NCBI RefSeq assembly: GCF_018219815.1
Contig: NZ_JADMKU010000003.1
Location: 186,001-250,000 of the forward strand
Length of the DNA stretch: 64,000 nt
Reading direction: 5' to 3'
Source of the DNA: Thalassovita aquimarina
GTDB taxonomy: Bacteria; Pseudomonadota; Alphaproteobacteria; Rhodobacterales; Rhodobacteraceae
Shown: positions 38,129 to 47,487 of the stretch, piece after piece
How the letters are laid out: each line of letters opens with the position of its first letter
Position numbering within the stretch: the first letter of the stretch is position 1
Notes under the pieces: model-generated
Seen by the model: the letters and a program-made list of their open reading frames with translations, nothing else
What the model was told of the DNA's origin: nothing
Database searches by the model: none
Translations under genes and position numbers: made by a program

Positions 38129-39532
38129 TTACGCTTCGAGCGCGCGGCGCAGCATTTCCAGATCTTCGGCGATCTGTCCGTCCTGCTGGCGCAGTTCCTC
38201 GATCCGTTTCACCCCGTGCATGACGGTGGTGTGGTCGCGGCCGCCAAAACGGCGCCCGATTTCGGGCAAGGACCGGCTGGTCAGTTGCTTGCACAGATAC
38301 ATCGCGACCTGGCGCGGACGGGCATAGGTGCGCACCCGCTTCGGGCCGATCATGTCGGACAGTCGGATGTTGTAATGCTCGGACACCTTGCGCTGAATTT
38401 CCTCGACCGTGATCTTGCGTTCGGAGGCGCGCAGCACGTCGGCGAGGCAATCCTGGGTCAGTTCCATGGTGATCGGACGGCCGACCAGCGAGGCGAAGGC
38501 GAACAGGCGGGTCAGCGCGCCTTCGAGAACGCGGACGTTGGTGCTGATCCGGTGGGCGAGGAATTCCAGAACGCCGGGCGCCAATTCCAGTTCGGGATAT
38601 TGCTGGCGGTGCTGTTCCACCTTCGACTGCAGGATGCCAAGGCGCAGTTCGTAATCGGTCGGGTGCAGGTCGACGACCAGCCCGCATTGCAGGCGCGACT
38701 TGATCCGGTCTTCCAGATCCTTGATTTCACCGGGCGCACGGTCGGCGGAAATGATGATCTGCTTGTTCTGATCCACCAGCGCGTTGAAGGTGTGGAAGAA
38801 TTCTTCCTGGGTGCTGTCCTTGCCGGCGATAAATTGAACATCGTCCACCATCAGCACGTCGACCGAGCGAAACAGTTGCTTGAAATCCATCATCTTGCGA
38901 TCGCGCAGCGCCTGCACAAAGCGGTACATGAATTGTTCCGCCGACAGGTAGACGACGTTCAGGTCGGGCCGCTGGGTCTGCAATTCCCAGGCGATGGCGT
39001 GCATCAGGTGGGTTTTACCAAGACCGACGCCGCCATAGAGGAACAGCGGGTTGAAGGTGACCGGTCCGCCTTCGGCAACGCGGCGCGCGGCGGCATGGGC
39101 CAGTTCGTTCGGTTTGCCGACGACGAAGGAATCGAAGGTGAAGCGCGCATCCAGCGGCGCGCCGGGAACGGTGTCTTCGCGCGCAGCCTGCGGGGCGGCG
39201 GCTGCGGCGGCGGGTTCGTCTTGTTTCAGTACTTCCTTCGGCGTCTCTTTCTTGGCAACCGGTGCAGGCCGTTGGGTCAGGTTGGCAGCAACGCGGAAGT
39301 TGATCCGGCGCACGCTTGCGCCGACCTCGGTCAGCTGATGCAGGATCAGGTCACCGAAATTTTGCGATACGTAATTCCCCAAAAAGGAGGTCGGAACCTC
39401 GAAGATGGCAACGCCATCATTGATCTCAAGAAACTCCAGCGGCTCTATCCACGTAGTGTAATTATTCTTGCCAACCGTGGTGAGAAGGTTTTGCTGCAGT
39501 TTGCCCCATTGTTCTTGCGTCATGTTCCCCAT
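38129..39532 (-). CDS. dnaA: chromosomal replication initiator DnaA
   Basis: Replication initiator, 467 residues. N-terminal domain I ([10 protein letters not shown]...YTTWIEPL) is followed by a short linker, the AAA+ domain III with Walker [10 protein letters not shown] (about 165) and Walker B MVDDVQF, and the DNA-binding domain IV with [14 protein letters not shown]. The ATG three codons downstream (39523, MTQEQWG) is a plausible alternative start. Gene order dnaA-dnaN-recF follows on the minus strand; rpsT lies upstream in the same orientation, as in many alphaproteobacteria. Confidence 0.96.
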   Translation of the reverse strand: MGNMTQEQWGKLQQNLLTTVGKNNYTTWIEPLEFLEINDGVAIFEVPTSFLGNYVSQNFGDLILHQLTEVGASVRRINFRVAANLTQRPAPVAKKETPKEVLKQDEPAAAAAAPQAAREDTVPGAPLDARFTFDSFVVGKPNELAHAAARRVAEGGPVTFNPLFLYGGVGLGKTHLMHAIAWELQTQRPDLNVVYLSAEQFMYRFVQALRDRKMMDFKQLFRSVDVLMVDDVQFIAGKDSTQEEFFHTFNALVDQNKQIIISADRAPGEIKDLEDRIKSRLQCGLVVDLHPTDYELRLGILQSKVEQHRQQYPELELAPGVLEFLAHRISTNVRVLEGALTRLFAFASLVGRPITMELTQDCLADVLRASERKITVEEIQRKVSEHYNIRLSDMIGPKRVRTYARPRQVAMYLCKQLTSRSLPEIGRRFGGRDHTTVMHGVKRIEELRQQDGQIAEDLEMLRRALEA

Positions 39533-39907
39533 TCCAGCCTGTCATCGACTATTCATCAGCTCTTTTTGCGGCATCCTGCACATTTGCCGCATGACTTGTG
39601 ACCTGTATTACCGGCACAAAACGACCCTCACCGTTGCAAGCACATGCAACAGTTATGCCGTCCCGTACCGGACCGAACCAGCGCCGGAACAGCAACGCGT
39701 CGACGTGACCCCAACGCAACAGCAAGGGGTATCGAAGGTTGCGCCACCGAGCGCGTAAAAAACTTGTTGGACTGGCGTGGGAAAATACCCACCGAGCCCG
39801 TACAGAATGCATCCACCGCATGGAATGCGTCCGTACAGGAACTTCGAACCTGCCGTCCCGTTGCGTCGCGTGAACGGTTCGGCGCGCCTGTCCCCCCAAG
39901 GCGATGT

Positions 39908-39992
39908 GAATCGCTGGACTGAAGCTAGCAAGACGGCTGTAGAGGGGGCAACTGATCTTCGGGGCTTGACTCGGAGAATCCGAAAAAGAATC
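39908..39992. promoter_or_regulatory. cluster of four GANTC (CcrM) methylation sites
   Basis: GAATC at 39908-39912, GACTC at 39968-39972, GAATC at 39976-39980 and GAATC at 39988-39992. GANTC is the CcrM methyltransferase target in alphaproteobacteria, where it is rare genome-wide and concentrated in promoters of cell-cycle genes, as known for dnaA in Caulobacter. Four sites in 85 bases upstream of dnaA suggest methylation-linked timing; this remains inference. Confidence 0.45.
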
Positions 39993-40046
39993 TCTTCGGT
40001 CGAATTTTTCTGCAACACATGCGTCAGGATTGCAGAACCAAAATGC

Positions 40047-40075
40047 AAAAAGGCGCCACCATTGTGACGCCTTTT
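40047..40075 (-). terminator. rho-independent terminator of rpsT
   Basis: On the minus strand GGCGTCAC and GTGGCGCC pair over eight positions (one G-T) around AATG, followed by TTTTT. It begins 34 bases after the rpsT stop. The flanking AAAA/TTTT make it nearly symmetric, so it may also work on the plus strand. Confidence 0.75.
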
Positions 40076-40108
40076 AATAAGCTCTGTCTGAACTCCGGGG
40101 TGCCGGAA

Positions 40109-40372
40109 TTAGCCCAGTGCTTTGACGCGGGCCGACAGGCGCGACATCTTGCGCGATGCGGTGTTCTTGTGGAACACGCCCTTGGTGACGCCACGCATCA
40201 GTTCGGGCTGAGCGGCGCGCAGTGCTGCTGCGGCGGCTTCCTTGTCGCCTGAAGCGATGGCTTCTTCGACTTTCCGCAGATAGGTGCGGATGCGCGAACG
40301 ACGGGCTTTGTTAACTGCGAAGCGCGCTTCGTTCTGACGGGCGCGTTTTTTTGCCTGGGGCGAATTTGCCAT
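40109..40372 (-). CDS. rpsT: 30S ribosomal protein S20
   Basis: Ribosomal protein S20, 87 residues, which binds 16S rRNA early in 30S assembly. The sequence is the classical lysine/arginine-rich helical protein ([16 protein letters not shown] opening, [17 protein letters not shown], then [23 protein letters not shown]). It ends in an intrinsic terminator before the dnaA promoter region. Length and composition are normal. Confidence 0.95.
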   Translation of the reverse strand: MANSPQAKKRARQNEARFAVNKARRSRIRTYLRKVEEAIASGDKEAAAAALRAAQPELMRGVTKGVFHKNTASRKMSRLSARVKALG

Positions 40373-40520
40373 TTCGAATCTTCCCTTGGGTTCGGGGTTG
40401 CATGTGTTTAACGCGCTTCCCCACCGGACAGTGCATTCTGTCGGGAACGATTCGTGCCTAGGCGGGCTTCACGCGCATGTATCGCGCCCTTCTAGCCAAG
40501 ATTTGCGGAATTGCAACTGA

Positions 40521-40546
40521 AAACGGGCGGAAAACCCCGCCCGTTT
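40521..40546 (-). terminator. rho-independent terminator after the enoyl-CoA hydratase gene
   Basis: AAACGGGCGG (40521-40530) and CCGCCCGTTT (40537-40546) form an exact ten-base-pair stem with a six-base loop. On the minus strand the arm ends in TTTT. It is 25 bases beyond the hydratase stop. Confidence 0.75.
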
Positions 40547-40570
40547 CCAACCATACCGGCTGTGATCCTC

Positions 40571-41347
40571 TTACTTGTCGCGGAATTGCGGTGTGCGCTT
40601 GTCGATGAAGGCGGCCATGCCTTCCTTCTGGTCCTCGGTCGCGAACAGCGAATGGAACATCCGGCGTTCCATCAGCAAGCCCTCGGACAGCGGCACTTCG
40701 AAGCTCTTGTCGACCGCTTCCTTGATCAGCATGACCGAGATCATCGATTTCTCGGCAATCTTGGCGGCGGCGGCCATCGCTTCTTCCATCAGCTTCTTGG
40801 CGGGAACCACACGGCTGACGAGGCCCGAACGTTCGGCTTCCTCGGCATCCATGAAGCGGCCCGTCAGGTTCATGTCCATCGCCTTGGCCTTGCCGATCGC
40901 CTGGGGCAGCCGCTGGGTGCCGCCGATGCCGGCCATCACGCCCAGGTTGACTTCGGGCTGGCCGAACTTGGCGTTGTCGCCCGCGATGATGAAATCGCAC
41001 ATCATCGCCAATTCGCAACCGCCGCCCAGGGCATAGCCGGACACGGCGGCGATGATCGGTTTGCGCACGCTCTTGATTTCAGCGATTTCGGCGCCGAACA
41101 GGTCTTCGGTCAGGACCTCGGTATAGCTCTTCTCGCTCATCATCTTGATGTCGGCCCCGGCGGCGAATGCCTTTTCCGAGCCGGTCAGCACGATGCAGCG
41201 CACCTTGTCGTTTTCCTGTGCCGACTTCATCGCGTCGGCCAGTTCGGTCAGCAACTGATCGTTCAGCGCATTCATCGCGTCGGGGCGGTTCAGTTTCACC
41301 AGCGCGATGTGGTCTTCTATTTCGACGATGATCGTCTCATAGGCCAT
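40571..41347 (-). CDS. enoyl-CoA hydratase
   Basis: Canonical crotonase of 258 residues that hydrates trans-2-enoyl-CoA in fatty-acid or aromatic degradation. Oxyanion motif AFAAGADIKMM, first catalytic glutamate in GGGCELAMMCD (about 114), second in GQPEVNLGVMAGIGGTQRL (about 135), and the usual C-terminal GMAAFIDKRTPQF. Both catalytic glutamates are present, unlike the crotonase at 11 kb. It is followed by an intrinsic terminator and lies next to mutM on the same strand. Confidence 0.92.
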   Translation of the reverse strand: MAYETIIVEIEDHIALVKLNRPDAMNALNDQLLTELADAMKSAQENDKVRCIVLTGSEKAFAAGADIKMMSEKSYTEVLTEDLFGAEIAEIKSVRKPIIAAVSGYALGGGCELAMMCDFIIAGDNAKFGQPEVNLGVMAGIGGTQRLPQAIGKAKAMDMNLTGRFMDAEEAERSGLVSRVVPAKKLMEEAMAAAAKIAEKSMISVMLIKEAVDKSFEVPLSEGLLMERRMFHSLFATEDQKEGMAAFIDKRTPQFRDK

Positions 41348-41411
41348 GAATTTTGCTTTCCCTTGTTGCAGTCAGTCCCGATTGATGGCCAATCCGGGCG
41401 CCCGGATCAAG

Positions 41412-42263
41412 CTATCTTTGACAGCTTGGGCAGTAAAAACTCGACCGGCCCGACTGCACGATGCGGCGGATCTGCGCGCTGCAGCCGTCGCCGTGGCAGG
41501 TTTGTCCTTCGCGGTCGTAGACATCGAATCGGTGTTGAAAATAACCCAACTCGCCGCCTGCGCTGCGGAAATCCTTCAGGCTGGATCCGCCCGCCGCGAT
41601 GGCATCGGTCAGCACGTCGCGGATGATCGGCACCAGCGTGGCCACCCGTGCAGCGGCAATCTGCCCCGCCTTGCGCTTGGGGTGGATGCGCGCCCGGTAA
41701 AGCGTTTCGCAGACATAGATATTGCCCAGACCGGCGATGATTCCCTGATCCAGCAGCGCCGATTTGATCGGCGTGTTCTTCCCCCTGAGCGCCGCCACCA
41801 GGTAGGATTCGGAGAATGCATTGCCCAACGGTTCGGGCCCGAGAATCGACAGCAGCTTGTGATCCTCCGACGTGGCGGTCTCCAGCAGGTCCATCGCCCC
41901 GAAGCGGCGCGGATCGTTGAAGGTGATGCGCGCACCGTTATCCATGTCGAAGACCACATGGTCATGTTTTTCCGGCGCGGGATGGTCATGCACGAACTGC
42001 CCCAACGGATCGCCCGACACCAGCATCCGGCCGCTCATCCCGAGATGGATCAGCAGCGTTTCCCCCGAATCGAGATCGGCCAGGATGTATTTCGACCGCC
42101 GCCTGAGCGACAGCACCCGGCGGCCCCTCAGCCGCTCAGCCATCCCTTCGGGGAATGGCCAGCGCAGATCGGGGCGGTTCACCTGCGCGCTTTCGATCAC
42201 GGCGCCTTCCATCGACGGGGCAAGGCCGCGGCGGACTGTTTCGACCTCGGGGAGTTCAGGCAT
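41412..42263 (-). CDS. mutM: formamidopyrimidine-DNA glycosylase (Fpg/MutM)
   Basis: Bifunctional glycosylase/AP lyase that removes oxidised purines, 283 residues. The N-terminal [14 protein letters not shown] supplies the catalytic proline and glutamate, the [10 protein letters not shown] block follows, and the C-terminal zinc finger has cysteines in CHGDGC and FYCPSCQR, with the C-x4-C spacing seen in alphaproteobacterial homologues. It lies between the hydratase and an AT-richer gene. Confidence 0.94.
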   Translation of the reverse strand: MPELPEVETVRRGLAPSMEGAVIESAQVNRPDLRWPFPEGMAERLRGRRVLSLRRRSKYILADLDSGETLLIHLGMSGRMLVSGDPLGQFVHDHPAPEKHDHVVFDMDNGARITFNDPRRFGAMDLLETATSEDHKLLSILGPEPLGNAFSESYLVAALRGKNTPIKSALLDQGIIAGLGNIYVCETLYRARIHPKRKAGQIAAARVATLVPIIRDVLTDAIAAGGSSLKDFRSAGGELGYFQHRFDVYDREGQTCHGDGCSAQIRRIVQSGRSSFYCPSCQR

Positions 42264-42280
42264 TCGCGTTTCGCTTATCG

Positions 42281-42949
42281 TTACCAGTGTTTCGGAAGTT
42301 GATCGTACATATAATCATGATCGTAGAACTCGGCAGCCCTTTCGAGGATATGTTTTGTTCCCGTCATGTGCGCATTCAGATCGAGGGATCGTTTACCCAT
42401 GAAAGCAAGGCGGTACGTTCTTGGGGACATGCCGTCAACAAGGTCGACGCCTTTGCGTTTGCTGATCTCGGCTAACGGGTAGGGTCCCTTGCGGTTCCTG
42501 GGCCTGATGCCGCCGGAGGATTGAATTTGACCATCTCTCAGAACGATCCGGAAGCTTGCGAAATGCGCGACGATTGCCGCCCCGGAGAAAAGCATGACGG
42601 AACCGATGGATATGACGAGACTTCGTTCCCGGAGACCCGGCGCGCTGTCCCACAGGAACAAACCTTTTCCCAGTAGGGCGAACCCAATCACTGCGGGGAT
42701 CAGAAAAAACAGCGCGTGCCCGATTGGGTAGCGGGACACGATGCTATCGTCAGGTTCGATCGGGTCAGTGTCCGCGCCGATCCATCCCAGACCTGTTGTC
42801 CATAGAATGGTCCCAACACCGATCAAAACAATTCCAAGCGCCGCGATGAAGCCGTCATAGGATCGGGCTATTAGTAAGCCGCTGGCGAAAAGCGTAACTC
42901 CAATCCCGAAACGCTTTGCGAACCTGTCTTTGAACAATGCTGCAATCAT
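42281..42949 (-). CDS. membrane protein of unknown function, AT-richer than neighbours
   Basis: A 222-residue protein with about four hydrophobic helices in the first 120 residues (for example [15 protein letters not shown] and [21 protein letters not shown]) and a C-terminal soluble domain with PH-like strands ([15 protein letters not shown]). The start at 42949 follows AGGGAAA. The DNA is visibly AT-richer than surrounding genes, and it sits between mutM and ubiE, which are often directly neighbouring in Rhodobacteraceae, so it may have been acquired. No family is recognised. Confidence 0.6.
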   Translation of the reverse strand: MIAALFKDRFAKRFGIGVTLFASGLLIARSYDGFIAALGIVLIGVGTILWTTGLGWIGADTDPIEPDDSIVSRYPIGHALFFLIPAVIGFALLGKGLFLWDSAPGLRERSLVISIGSVMLFSGAAIVAHFASFRIVLRDGQIQSSGGIRPRNRKGPYPLAEISKRKGVDLVDGMSPRTYRLAFMGKRSLDLNAHMTGTKHILERAAEFYDHDYMYDQLPKHW

Positions 42950-43029
42950 TTTCCCTGCTTCAATATGCTCGGATTGTCATCCGGCCCCCGACATCTATAA
43001 AGAGGCGAAGTCAAAGCTAGGCGATCATC

Positions 43030-43773
43030 ATGACCGATAAAACCACCCATTTCGGATTTGAAACCGTGCCCGAGTCGGAAAAGGCCGGGCGCGTGCAGGG
43101 GGTGTTCGGGTCGGTCGCGTCGAAATACGACGTGATGAACGACGCGATGAGCATGGGCATCCACCGCATCTGGAAAGACGCGATGATGGATTGGCTGGCG
43201 CCGCGTCCGAATACGAAACTGCTGGATGTGGCCGGAGGCACCGGCGACATTTCCTTCCGTTACCTCAAACGCGCCGGCAAGGCGCACGCCACGGTGCTGG
43301 ACCTGACCGAACCGATGCTGGTCGAGGGCCGCAAGCGGGCCGAGGCGGCGGCGATGGCCGACAGCCTCGATTGGGTGGTGGGCGACGCGATGAACCTGCC
43401 TTTCGCGGACAACACCTTCGACGTTTACACGATCAGCTTCGGCATCCGGAACGTGACCCGGCCGCAAGAAGCGCTGAACGAAGCCTACCGCGTGCTGAAA
43501 CCCGGCGGCCGCCTGATGGTGCTGGAATTCAGCCAGATCCCGAACCACCTGATGCAGAAGGTCTATGACCTTTATTCCTTCAACATAATTCCGCGTATGG
43601 GGCAACTGATCGCCAATGATCGCGATTCCTACCAGTACCTGGTCGAATCGATCCGCAAGTTTCCCGATCAGGAAACCTTCCTTTCCATGGTGAAACAGGC
43701 CGGGTTCGAGAATGCCAAGTACCGCAACCTGACCATGGGTATCGCCTGCTTGCATTCGGGATGGAAAATCTGA
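43030..43773 (+). CDS. ubiE: ubiquinone/menaquinone biosynthesis C-methyltransferase UbiE
   Basis: SAM-dependent methyltransferase, 247 residues, acting on the demethylated quinone ring. The family N-terminus [19 protein letters not shown], the SAM loop [13 protein letters not shown], the [20 protein letters not shown] block and [21 protein letters not shown] at the end are typical. It precedes ubiB by one base, a conserved quinone-biosynthesis operon. Confidence 0.95.
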   Translation: MTDKTTHFGFETVPESEKAGRVQGVFGSVASKYDVMNDAMSMGIHRIWKDAMMDWLAPRPNTKLLDVAGGTGDISFRYLKRAGKAHATVLDLTEPMLVEGRKRAEAAAMADSLDWVVGDAMNLPFADNTFDVYTISFGIRNVTRPQEALNEAYRVLKPGGRLMVLEFSQIPNHLMQKVYDLYSFNIIPRMGQLIANDRDSYQYLVESIRKFPDQETFLSMVKQAGFENAKYRNLTMGIACLHSGWKI

Positions 43774-43774
43774 C

Positions 43775-45307
43775 ATGCGCGGACCTCACAACATCTGGCG
43801 GCTGATCCGCACCGGCGCCACGTTCGAACGTTCGGGCGCGATGCGCGAAGTGCTGGACGGGATGGAGGCGCCGCGCTCCATCCGCATCGCGGTGCGGGTC
43901 CTGGCCTGGCCGTTCCGGTTCCTGGGCTACAAGGGCGATCCTTCGATGCCGCCCGCCACCCGGGCGCTGACCGCGCTTGGCCCCGCCTATATCAAGTTCG
44001 GCCAGATCCTTTCGACCCGGCCCGACGTGGTGGGCGAGGAAATGGCCCGGCACCTGCGCGTGTTGCAGGACAAGCTGCCGCCGTTTTCCGTCGAGGCGGC
44101 GAAGAAGGCTGTCGAGGCCGAACTGGGCCTGCCGGTGGACGAGCTGTTTTCGGAATTCAGCGAACCGGTCGCGGCGGCCTCGATCGCGCAGGTGCACCGG
44201 GCGCGACTGCGCGATACCGGCGAACTGGTGGCGGTCAAGGTTTTGCGGCCGGGGATCGAGAAGGCGTTCCGCCGTGATGTCGACGCCTTCTATTTCGCCG
44301 CCGACGTGATCGAGCTGCTGTCCCCCGCCTCGCGCCGGTTGCGGCCGCGCGACGTGATCGAACATTTCGAAGGCGTGGTGAAGGGCGAATTGGACCTGCG
44401 GCTGGAAAGCTCTTCGGCCTCGGAATTCGCGGCCAACACCGCGAACGACCAAGGGTTCCAGCTGCCCGAGGTCAAGTGGCACCTGTCGGGCCGCCGGGTG
44501 ATGACCATGGGCTGGGCCGATGGCGAACCGCTGGGTGACAACGACGCGCTGGATGCGGCGGGCCATGACCGGCGGGTGCTGGGCGAACGGGTGCTGCAAT
44601 TGTTCCTGAGCCACGCGTTGCGCGACGGGTTCTTCCATGCCGACATGCATCAGGGCAACCTGAAGGTCGCCGCCAACGGCGATATCATCGCCTATGATTT
44701 CGGCATCATGGGCTATATCGACGAATATACCCGCCGGGTATACGCCGAGATCCTGTTCGGGTTCATCCGGCGCGACTACAAGCGCGTTGCCGAGGTGCAT
44801 TTCGAGGCCGGTTATGTGCCCGCGACGATGGATGTCGATGAATTCGCCCGCGCCCTGCGCGCGGTGGGCGAACCGATCTTCGGCATGGATGCCAGCCATA
44901 TCTCGATGGGGCGTCTGCTGAATTACCTGTTCGAGGTGACCGAACGCTTCGGCATGGAAACCCGGACCGAACTGATCCTGCTGCAACGCACCATGGTGGT
45001 GGTCGAGGGCGTGGCGCGGTCGCTGCACCCGCAGATCAACATCTGGGAAGTCGCCAAGCCGGTGGTCGAGGATTACATCAAGCAAAGCATCGGGCCAAAG
45101 GCCGTGCTGGGCGATCTGGCGAAAACCGCCGCCGTTCTGGGCCGGTTCGGGCCGCGCCTGCCCGGTCTGGTCGAGGCGATCCTGATCCGCCAGGCCGCGG
45201 AGCCGGCGGAAGTGACTGGAAACGGTTGGGTCGGGCGGATCGCCTTGCTGCTGGCCGGGGCCGGGCTGGGCGTCGCCGGGGCCGTTCTGGCGGTGATGCT
45301 GGGGTAG
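43775..45307 (+). CDS. ubiB: ABC1/ADCK-family ubiquinone biosynthesis protein UbiB
   Basis: A 510-residue atypical protein-kinase-like protein of ubiquinone biosynthesis. The KxGQ motif (YIKFGQILSTRPD), the alanine-rich loop AAASIAQVHRARL, the FFHADMHQGNL block and the YDFGIMGYIDE block typical of UbiB are present. Two C-terminal hydrophobic stretches provide membrane attachment. The coding region abuts ubiE, so both are one operon. Confidence 0.95.
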   Translation: MRGPHNIWRLIRTGATFERSGAMREVLDGMEAPRSIRIAVRVLAWPFRFLGYKGDPSMPPATRALTALGPAYIKFGQILSTRPDVVGEEMARHLRVLQDKLPPFSVEAAKKAVEAELGLPVDELFSEFSEPVAAASIAQVHRARLRDTGELVAVKVLRPGIEKAFRRDVDAFYFAADVIELLSPASRRLRPRDVIEHFEGVVKGELDLRLESSSASEFAANTANDQGFQLPEVKWHLSGRRVMTMGWADGEPLGDNDALDAAGHDRRVLGERVLQLFLSHALRDGFFHADMHQGNLKVAANGDIIAYDFGIMGYIDEYTRRVYAEILFGFIRRDYKRVAEVHFEAGYVPATMDVDEFARALRAVGEPIFGMDASHISMGRLLNYLFEVTERFGMETRTELILLQRTMVVVEGVARSLHPQINIWEVAKPVVEDYIKQSIGPKAVLGDLAKTAAVLGRFGPRLPGLVEAILIRQAAEPAEVTGNGWVGRIALLLAGAGLGVAGAVLAVMLG

Positions 45308-45332
45308 GCGCCGCTTCGTTCAGAGGAAATCC

Positions 45333-45366
45333 AGGCCCGGAACGAGGCCGTCAGGCCGCCGGGCCT
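45333..45366. terminator. hairpin in the ubiB-kinase convergent gap
   Basis: AGGCCCGG (45333-45340) pairs exactly with CCGGGCCT (45359-45366) across an 18-base loop, between the ends of ubiB and the convergent phosphotransferase gene. There is no T-run, so intrinsic termination is doubtful. Confidence 0.25.
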
Positions 45367-46219
45367 AAACCGTCAGCGCCGCGATCTCCAGCGCCCCGGC
45401 CGCTTCGTATTCGGCGCATCCCTGCGCCGCTTTCCACGCGCAATAGGCCGTCATGCGCCAATGATGCCACAGGGCGAGGGCTGCAATACGCCCCCGTATG
45501 TTCGCATCGCCATAGGCATCCAGGAAGGCGGCTGTCTCCGCTTCCGAAAGCGGTTTGCCGCGATAGATTCGCTGCATCGCGGGGGACAGGAAGATCGCCA
45601 TATCCTCCACCGGGTCGCCGATCGCCGGGCACTGCCAATCGATCAGGGTGACCCGTGATCCATCGACGATCACATTGCCCGGCACCGGATCGCCGTGCAG
45701 CAGGGCCAGCCTGCGTGTGGGCGGAACCGATCCTTCGGGCCGCAATGCAAGCAGGCGTTTCTGGTCCAAACCGGGTAAACAGGCGATGATCCGTTCGGTT
45801 TGCGCGGTCAGGTGTTCCGACCCGCCTTCCAACCGCCGCAGCCCGTCCGGAACTTCCTGCCGGTGCAGCAGCGCCAGAGCCCGCGCAGCGGCCGCAGGTT
45901 CGGCGTGCCAGGGCGCCCCTTTGGCATGGTCATAGATCAGGCAGGGCCCGTGTGGTGTTTCCACCTCGTCGATCAACCGCGGCGCCAGGCCGACGGGGCC
46001 CAGCAGGCGCAGCATCCGCGCCTCGTCCCGGGCGGAATTGGGGAAAAGCGGATTGTCGTCCTGCCGGGCAAACAGCTTCACCACCCAGACCGCGCCATCG
46101 ACGCGAACCCGCCAGGACCGGTTGGTCTGCCCGCCCGGCAGGGCAACCCAGGTTTCGGGCGCGGGTAGCCGGTGCCGTTGCGCCAGCAGCGCGACCAGGT
46201 CCTGCGGCGGGGGGTGCAT
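45365..46219 (-). CDS. phosphotransferase enzyme family protein (APH/choline-kinase fold)
   Basis: A 284-residue kinase-like protein. The catalytic loop LLHGDPVPGNVIV supplies the HGDxxxxN motif, and LIDWQCPAIGDPVEDMA supplies the metal-binding aspartate. Similar proteins phosphorylate choline, ethanolamine, thiamine or aminoglycosides; a substrate cannot be inferred. It lies 69 bases downstream of phnM on the same strand, so a link to phosphonate metabolism is possible but unproven. Confidence 0.75.
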   Translation of the reverse strand: MHPPPQDLVALLAQRHRLPAPETWVALPGGQTNRSWRVRVDGAVWVVKLFARQDDNPLFPNSARDEARMLRLLGPVGLAPRLIDEVETPHGPCLIYDHAKGAPWHAEPAAAARALALLHRQEVPDGLRRLEGGSEHLTAQTERIIACLPGLDQKRLLALRPEGSVPPTRRLALLHGDPVPGNVIVDGSRVTLIDWQCPAIGDPVEDMAIFLSPAMQRIYRGKPLSEAETAAFLDAYGDANIRGRIAALALWHHWRMTAYCAWKAAQGCAEYEAAGALEIAALTV

Positions 46220-46288
46220 AGCGTCTCCGTTCCGTCTGCGGCGAAAATCCGGCGGACGCTATGCGCTTTGGCCCGATTGGGCAAGCGG

Positions 46289-47431
46289 TCAGGCGACGCG
46301 CTTGCCCTGTACCCAGGTGCCGCGCAGCACCGGCGCGCCGCCGATCCGCGCCACGCGGATCATGTCGGCCCGTTCGCCAAGCGCGATGCGGCCCCGGTCG
46401 GTCAGGCCGGACGCATCCGCCGGCGCCTTGGTCACCGTGGCGATGCCGCGCGCGATATTGCCCCACATGTCGCCCAGCAGCAGCGCCGAAGACAGCAGCG
46501 CCGCCGGCACGTAATCCGACGACACGATATCCAGCAGGTCCAGTTCGGCCAGTTCCCCGGCGGCCACGTTGCCCGAATGCGATCCGCCCCGGATCAGGTT
46601 CGGGGCGCCCATCATCACCGCGATACCGTGATCGTAGCAGGCCCGCGCCGCTTCCACCGTGGTGGGGAACTCGGCCAGCCTGATGCCATATCTGGACGAT
46701 GTCGCCACGTGATCGCCGGTGGTGTCGTCATGGCTGGCCAACACGGCGCCGTAGCGTTTCGCCTCGGCAACCGCGACGGCTTCGTGTCGGGCGCCGTTGC
46801 GGTCGCGCATGTCCTTCAGGTTGGCGACGTGATCGGCGAAATCGTCCTCGCTCATGTTGTTCTTGCCCATTACATAGGCCTTGAGCTTGCTGATGTCGCG
46901 AAACTGCCGCTGCCCCGGCGTGTGATCCATCAAGCTGACGATGCCGACCCGGTCGTCGGGGCCGAATTCGGCCATTTCCTCTTCCAGCGTTTCGGAACAG
47001 ACCTCGGCCCGCAGGTGCAGGTAATGGCTGATCCTGAGCGCCCCGGCTTCGCGCAGGCCCCACAATTCCTTGGACAGCGATCGCGCGTATTTCAGGTAAC
47101 GGCCCTTGCCCGACGGGATCGAACCGACGCGCATCGCGTCGAACACGGTGGTGATGCCGATCCCGGACAGTTCCGCGTCATGCGCCACGATGGCGGCGGC
47201 ATGGGGCCAGTCGACCTTGGGGCGCGGCTGAATATGGCGTTCGAGGTTGTCGGTATGCAGCTCGATCAGACCGGGGCAAAGCAGGTCGCCTGCCATGTCC
47301 TCGGCCCCGGGCGCGACGGTGTCGCCCTGGTCAATGGCGGTGATGACGCCGTCGGTGACGGTGACCGCGCCACGGATCACCTCGTTTTCCAAAACCACAT
47401 TTGCGTTCGCAAGGATAAGCTGATTTGTCAT
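46289..47431 (-). CDS. phnM: PhnM-type alpha-D-ribose 1-methylphosphonate 5-triphosphate diphosphatase (paralogue 1)
   Basis: An amidohydrolase of 380 residues in the C-P lyase pathway, removing pyrophosphate from the ribose triphosphate intermediate. The metal-binding HxD is in LCPGLIELHTDNLERHIQPRP, followed by further histidines (DHTPG and SHDDT) and the GAPNLIRGGSHSGN block. Start at 47431 follows AGGACA; an upstream ATG at 47455 is less likely. It is divergent from the DUF1045 gene, with 56 bases between, and is separate from the phnG-phnN run. A second PhnM-like gene is at 54.1 kb. Confidence 0.88.
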   Translation of the reverse strand: MTNQLILANANVVLENEVIRGAVTVTDGVITAIDQGDTVAPGAEDMAGDLLCPGLIELHTDNLERHIQPRPKVDWPHAAAIVAHDAELSGIGITTVFDAMRVGSIPSGKGRYLKYARSLSKELWGLREAGALRISHYLHLRAEVCSETLEEEMAEFGPDDRVGIVSLMDHTPGQRQFRDISKLKAYVMGKNNMSEDDFADHVANLKDMRDRNGARHEAVAVAEAKRYGAVLASHDDTTGDHVATSSRYGIRLAEFPTTVEAARACYDHGIAVMMGAPNLIRGGSHSGNVAAGELAELDLLDIVSSDYVPAALLSSALLLGDMWGNIARGIATVTKAPADASGLTDRGRIALGERADMIRVARIGGAPVLRGTWVQGKRVA

Positions 47432-47487
47432 TGTCCTGTTACCTTTGGGCGTCATGCCGCCCCGCAGAGAAGATCAGAGGCTGCCCC

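Larger units (their letters stand above)
39533..40108. other. dnaA-rpsT intergenic region (576 bases)
   Basis: Holds the dnaA promoter region and the rpsT terminator. An inverted repeat GTTGCA-n6-TGCAAC lies at 39633-39650, about 100 bases before dnaA. Four GANTC sites cluster at 39908-39992. I see no DnaA boxes of the TTATCCACA type and no AT-rich unwinding element, so this is probably not the origin. No protein gene is convincing in this stretch. Confidence 0.5.

Noticed and set aside
39533-40108. dnaA-rpsT gap as chromosomal origin
   Set aside because: No TTATCCACA-type DnaA boxes and no AT-rich unwinding element were found; alphaproteobacterial origins often lie elsewhere.
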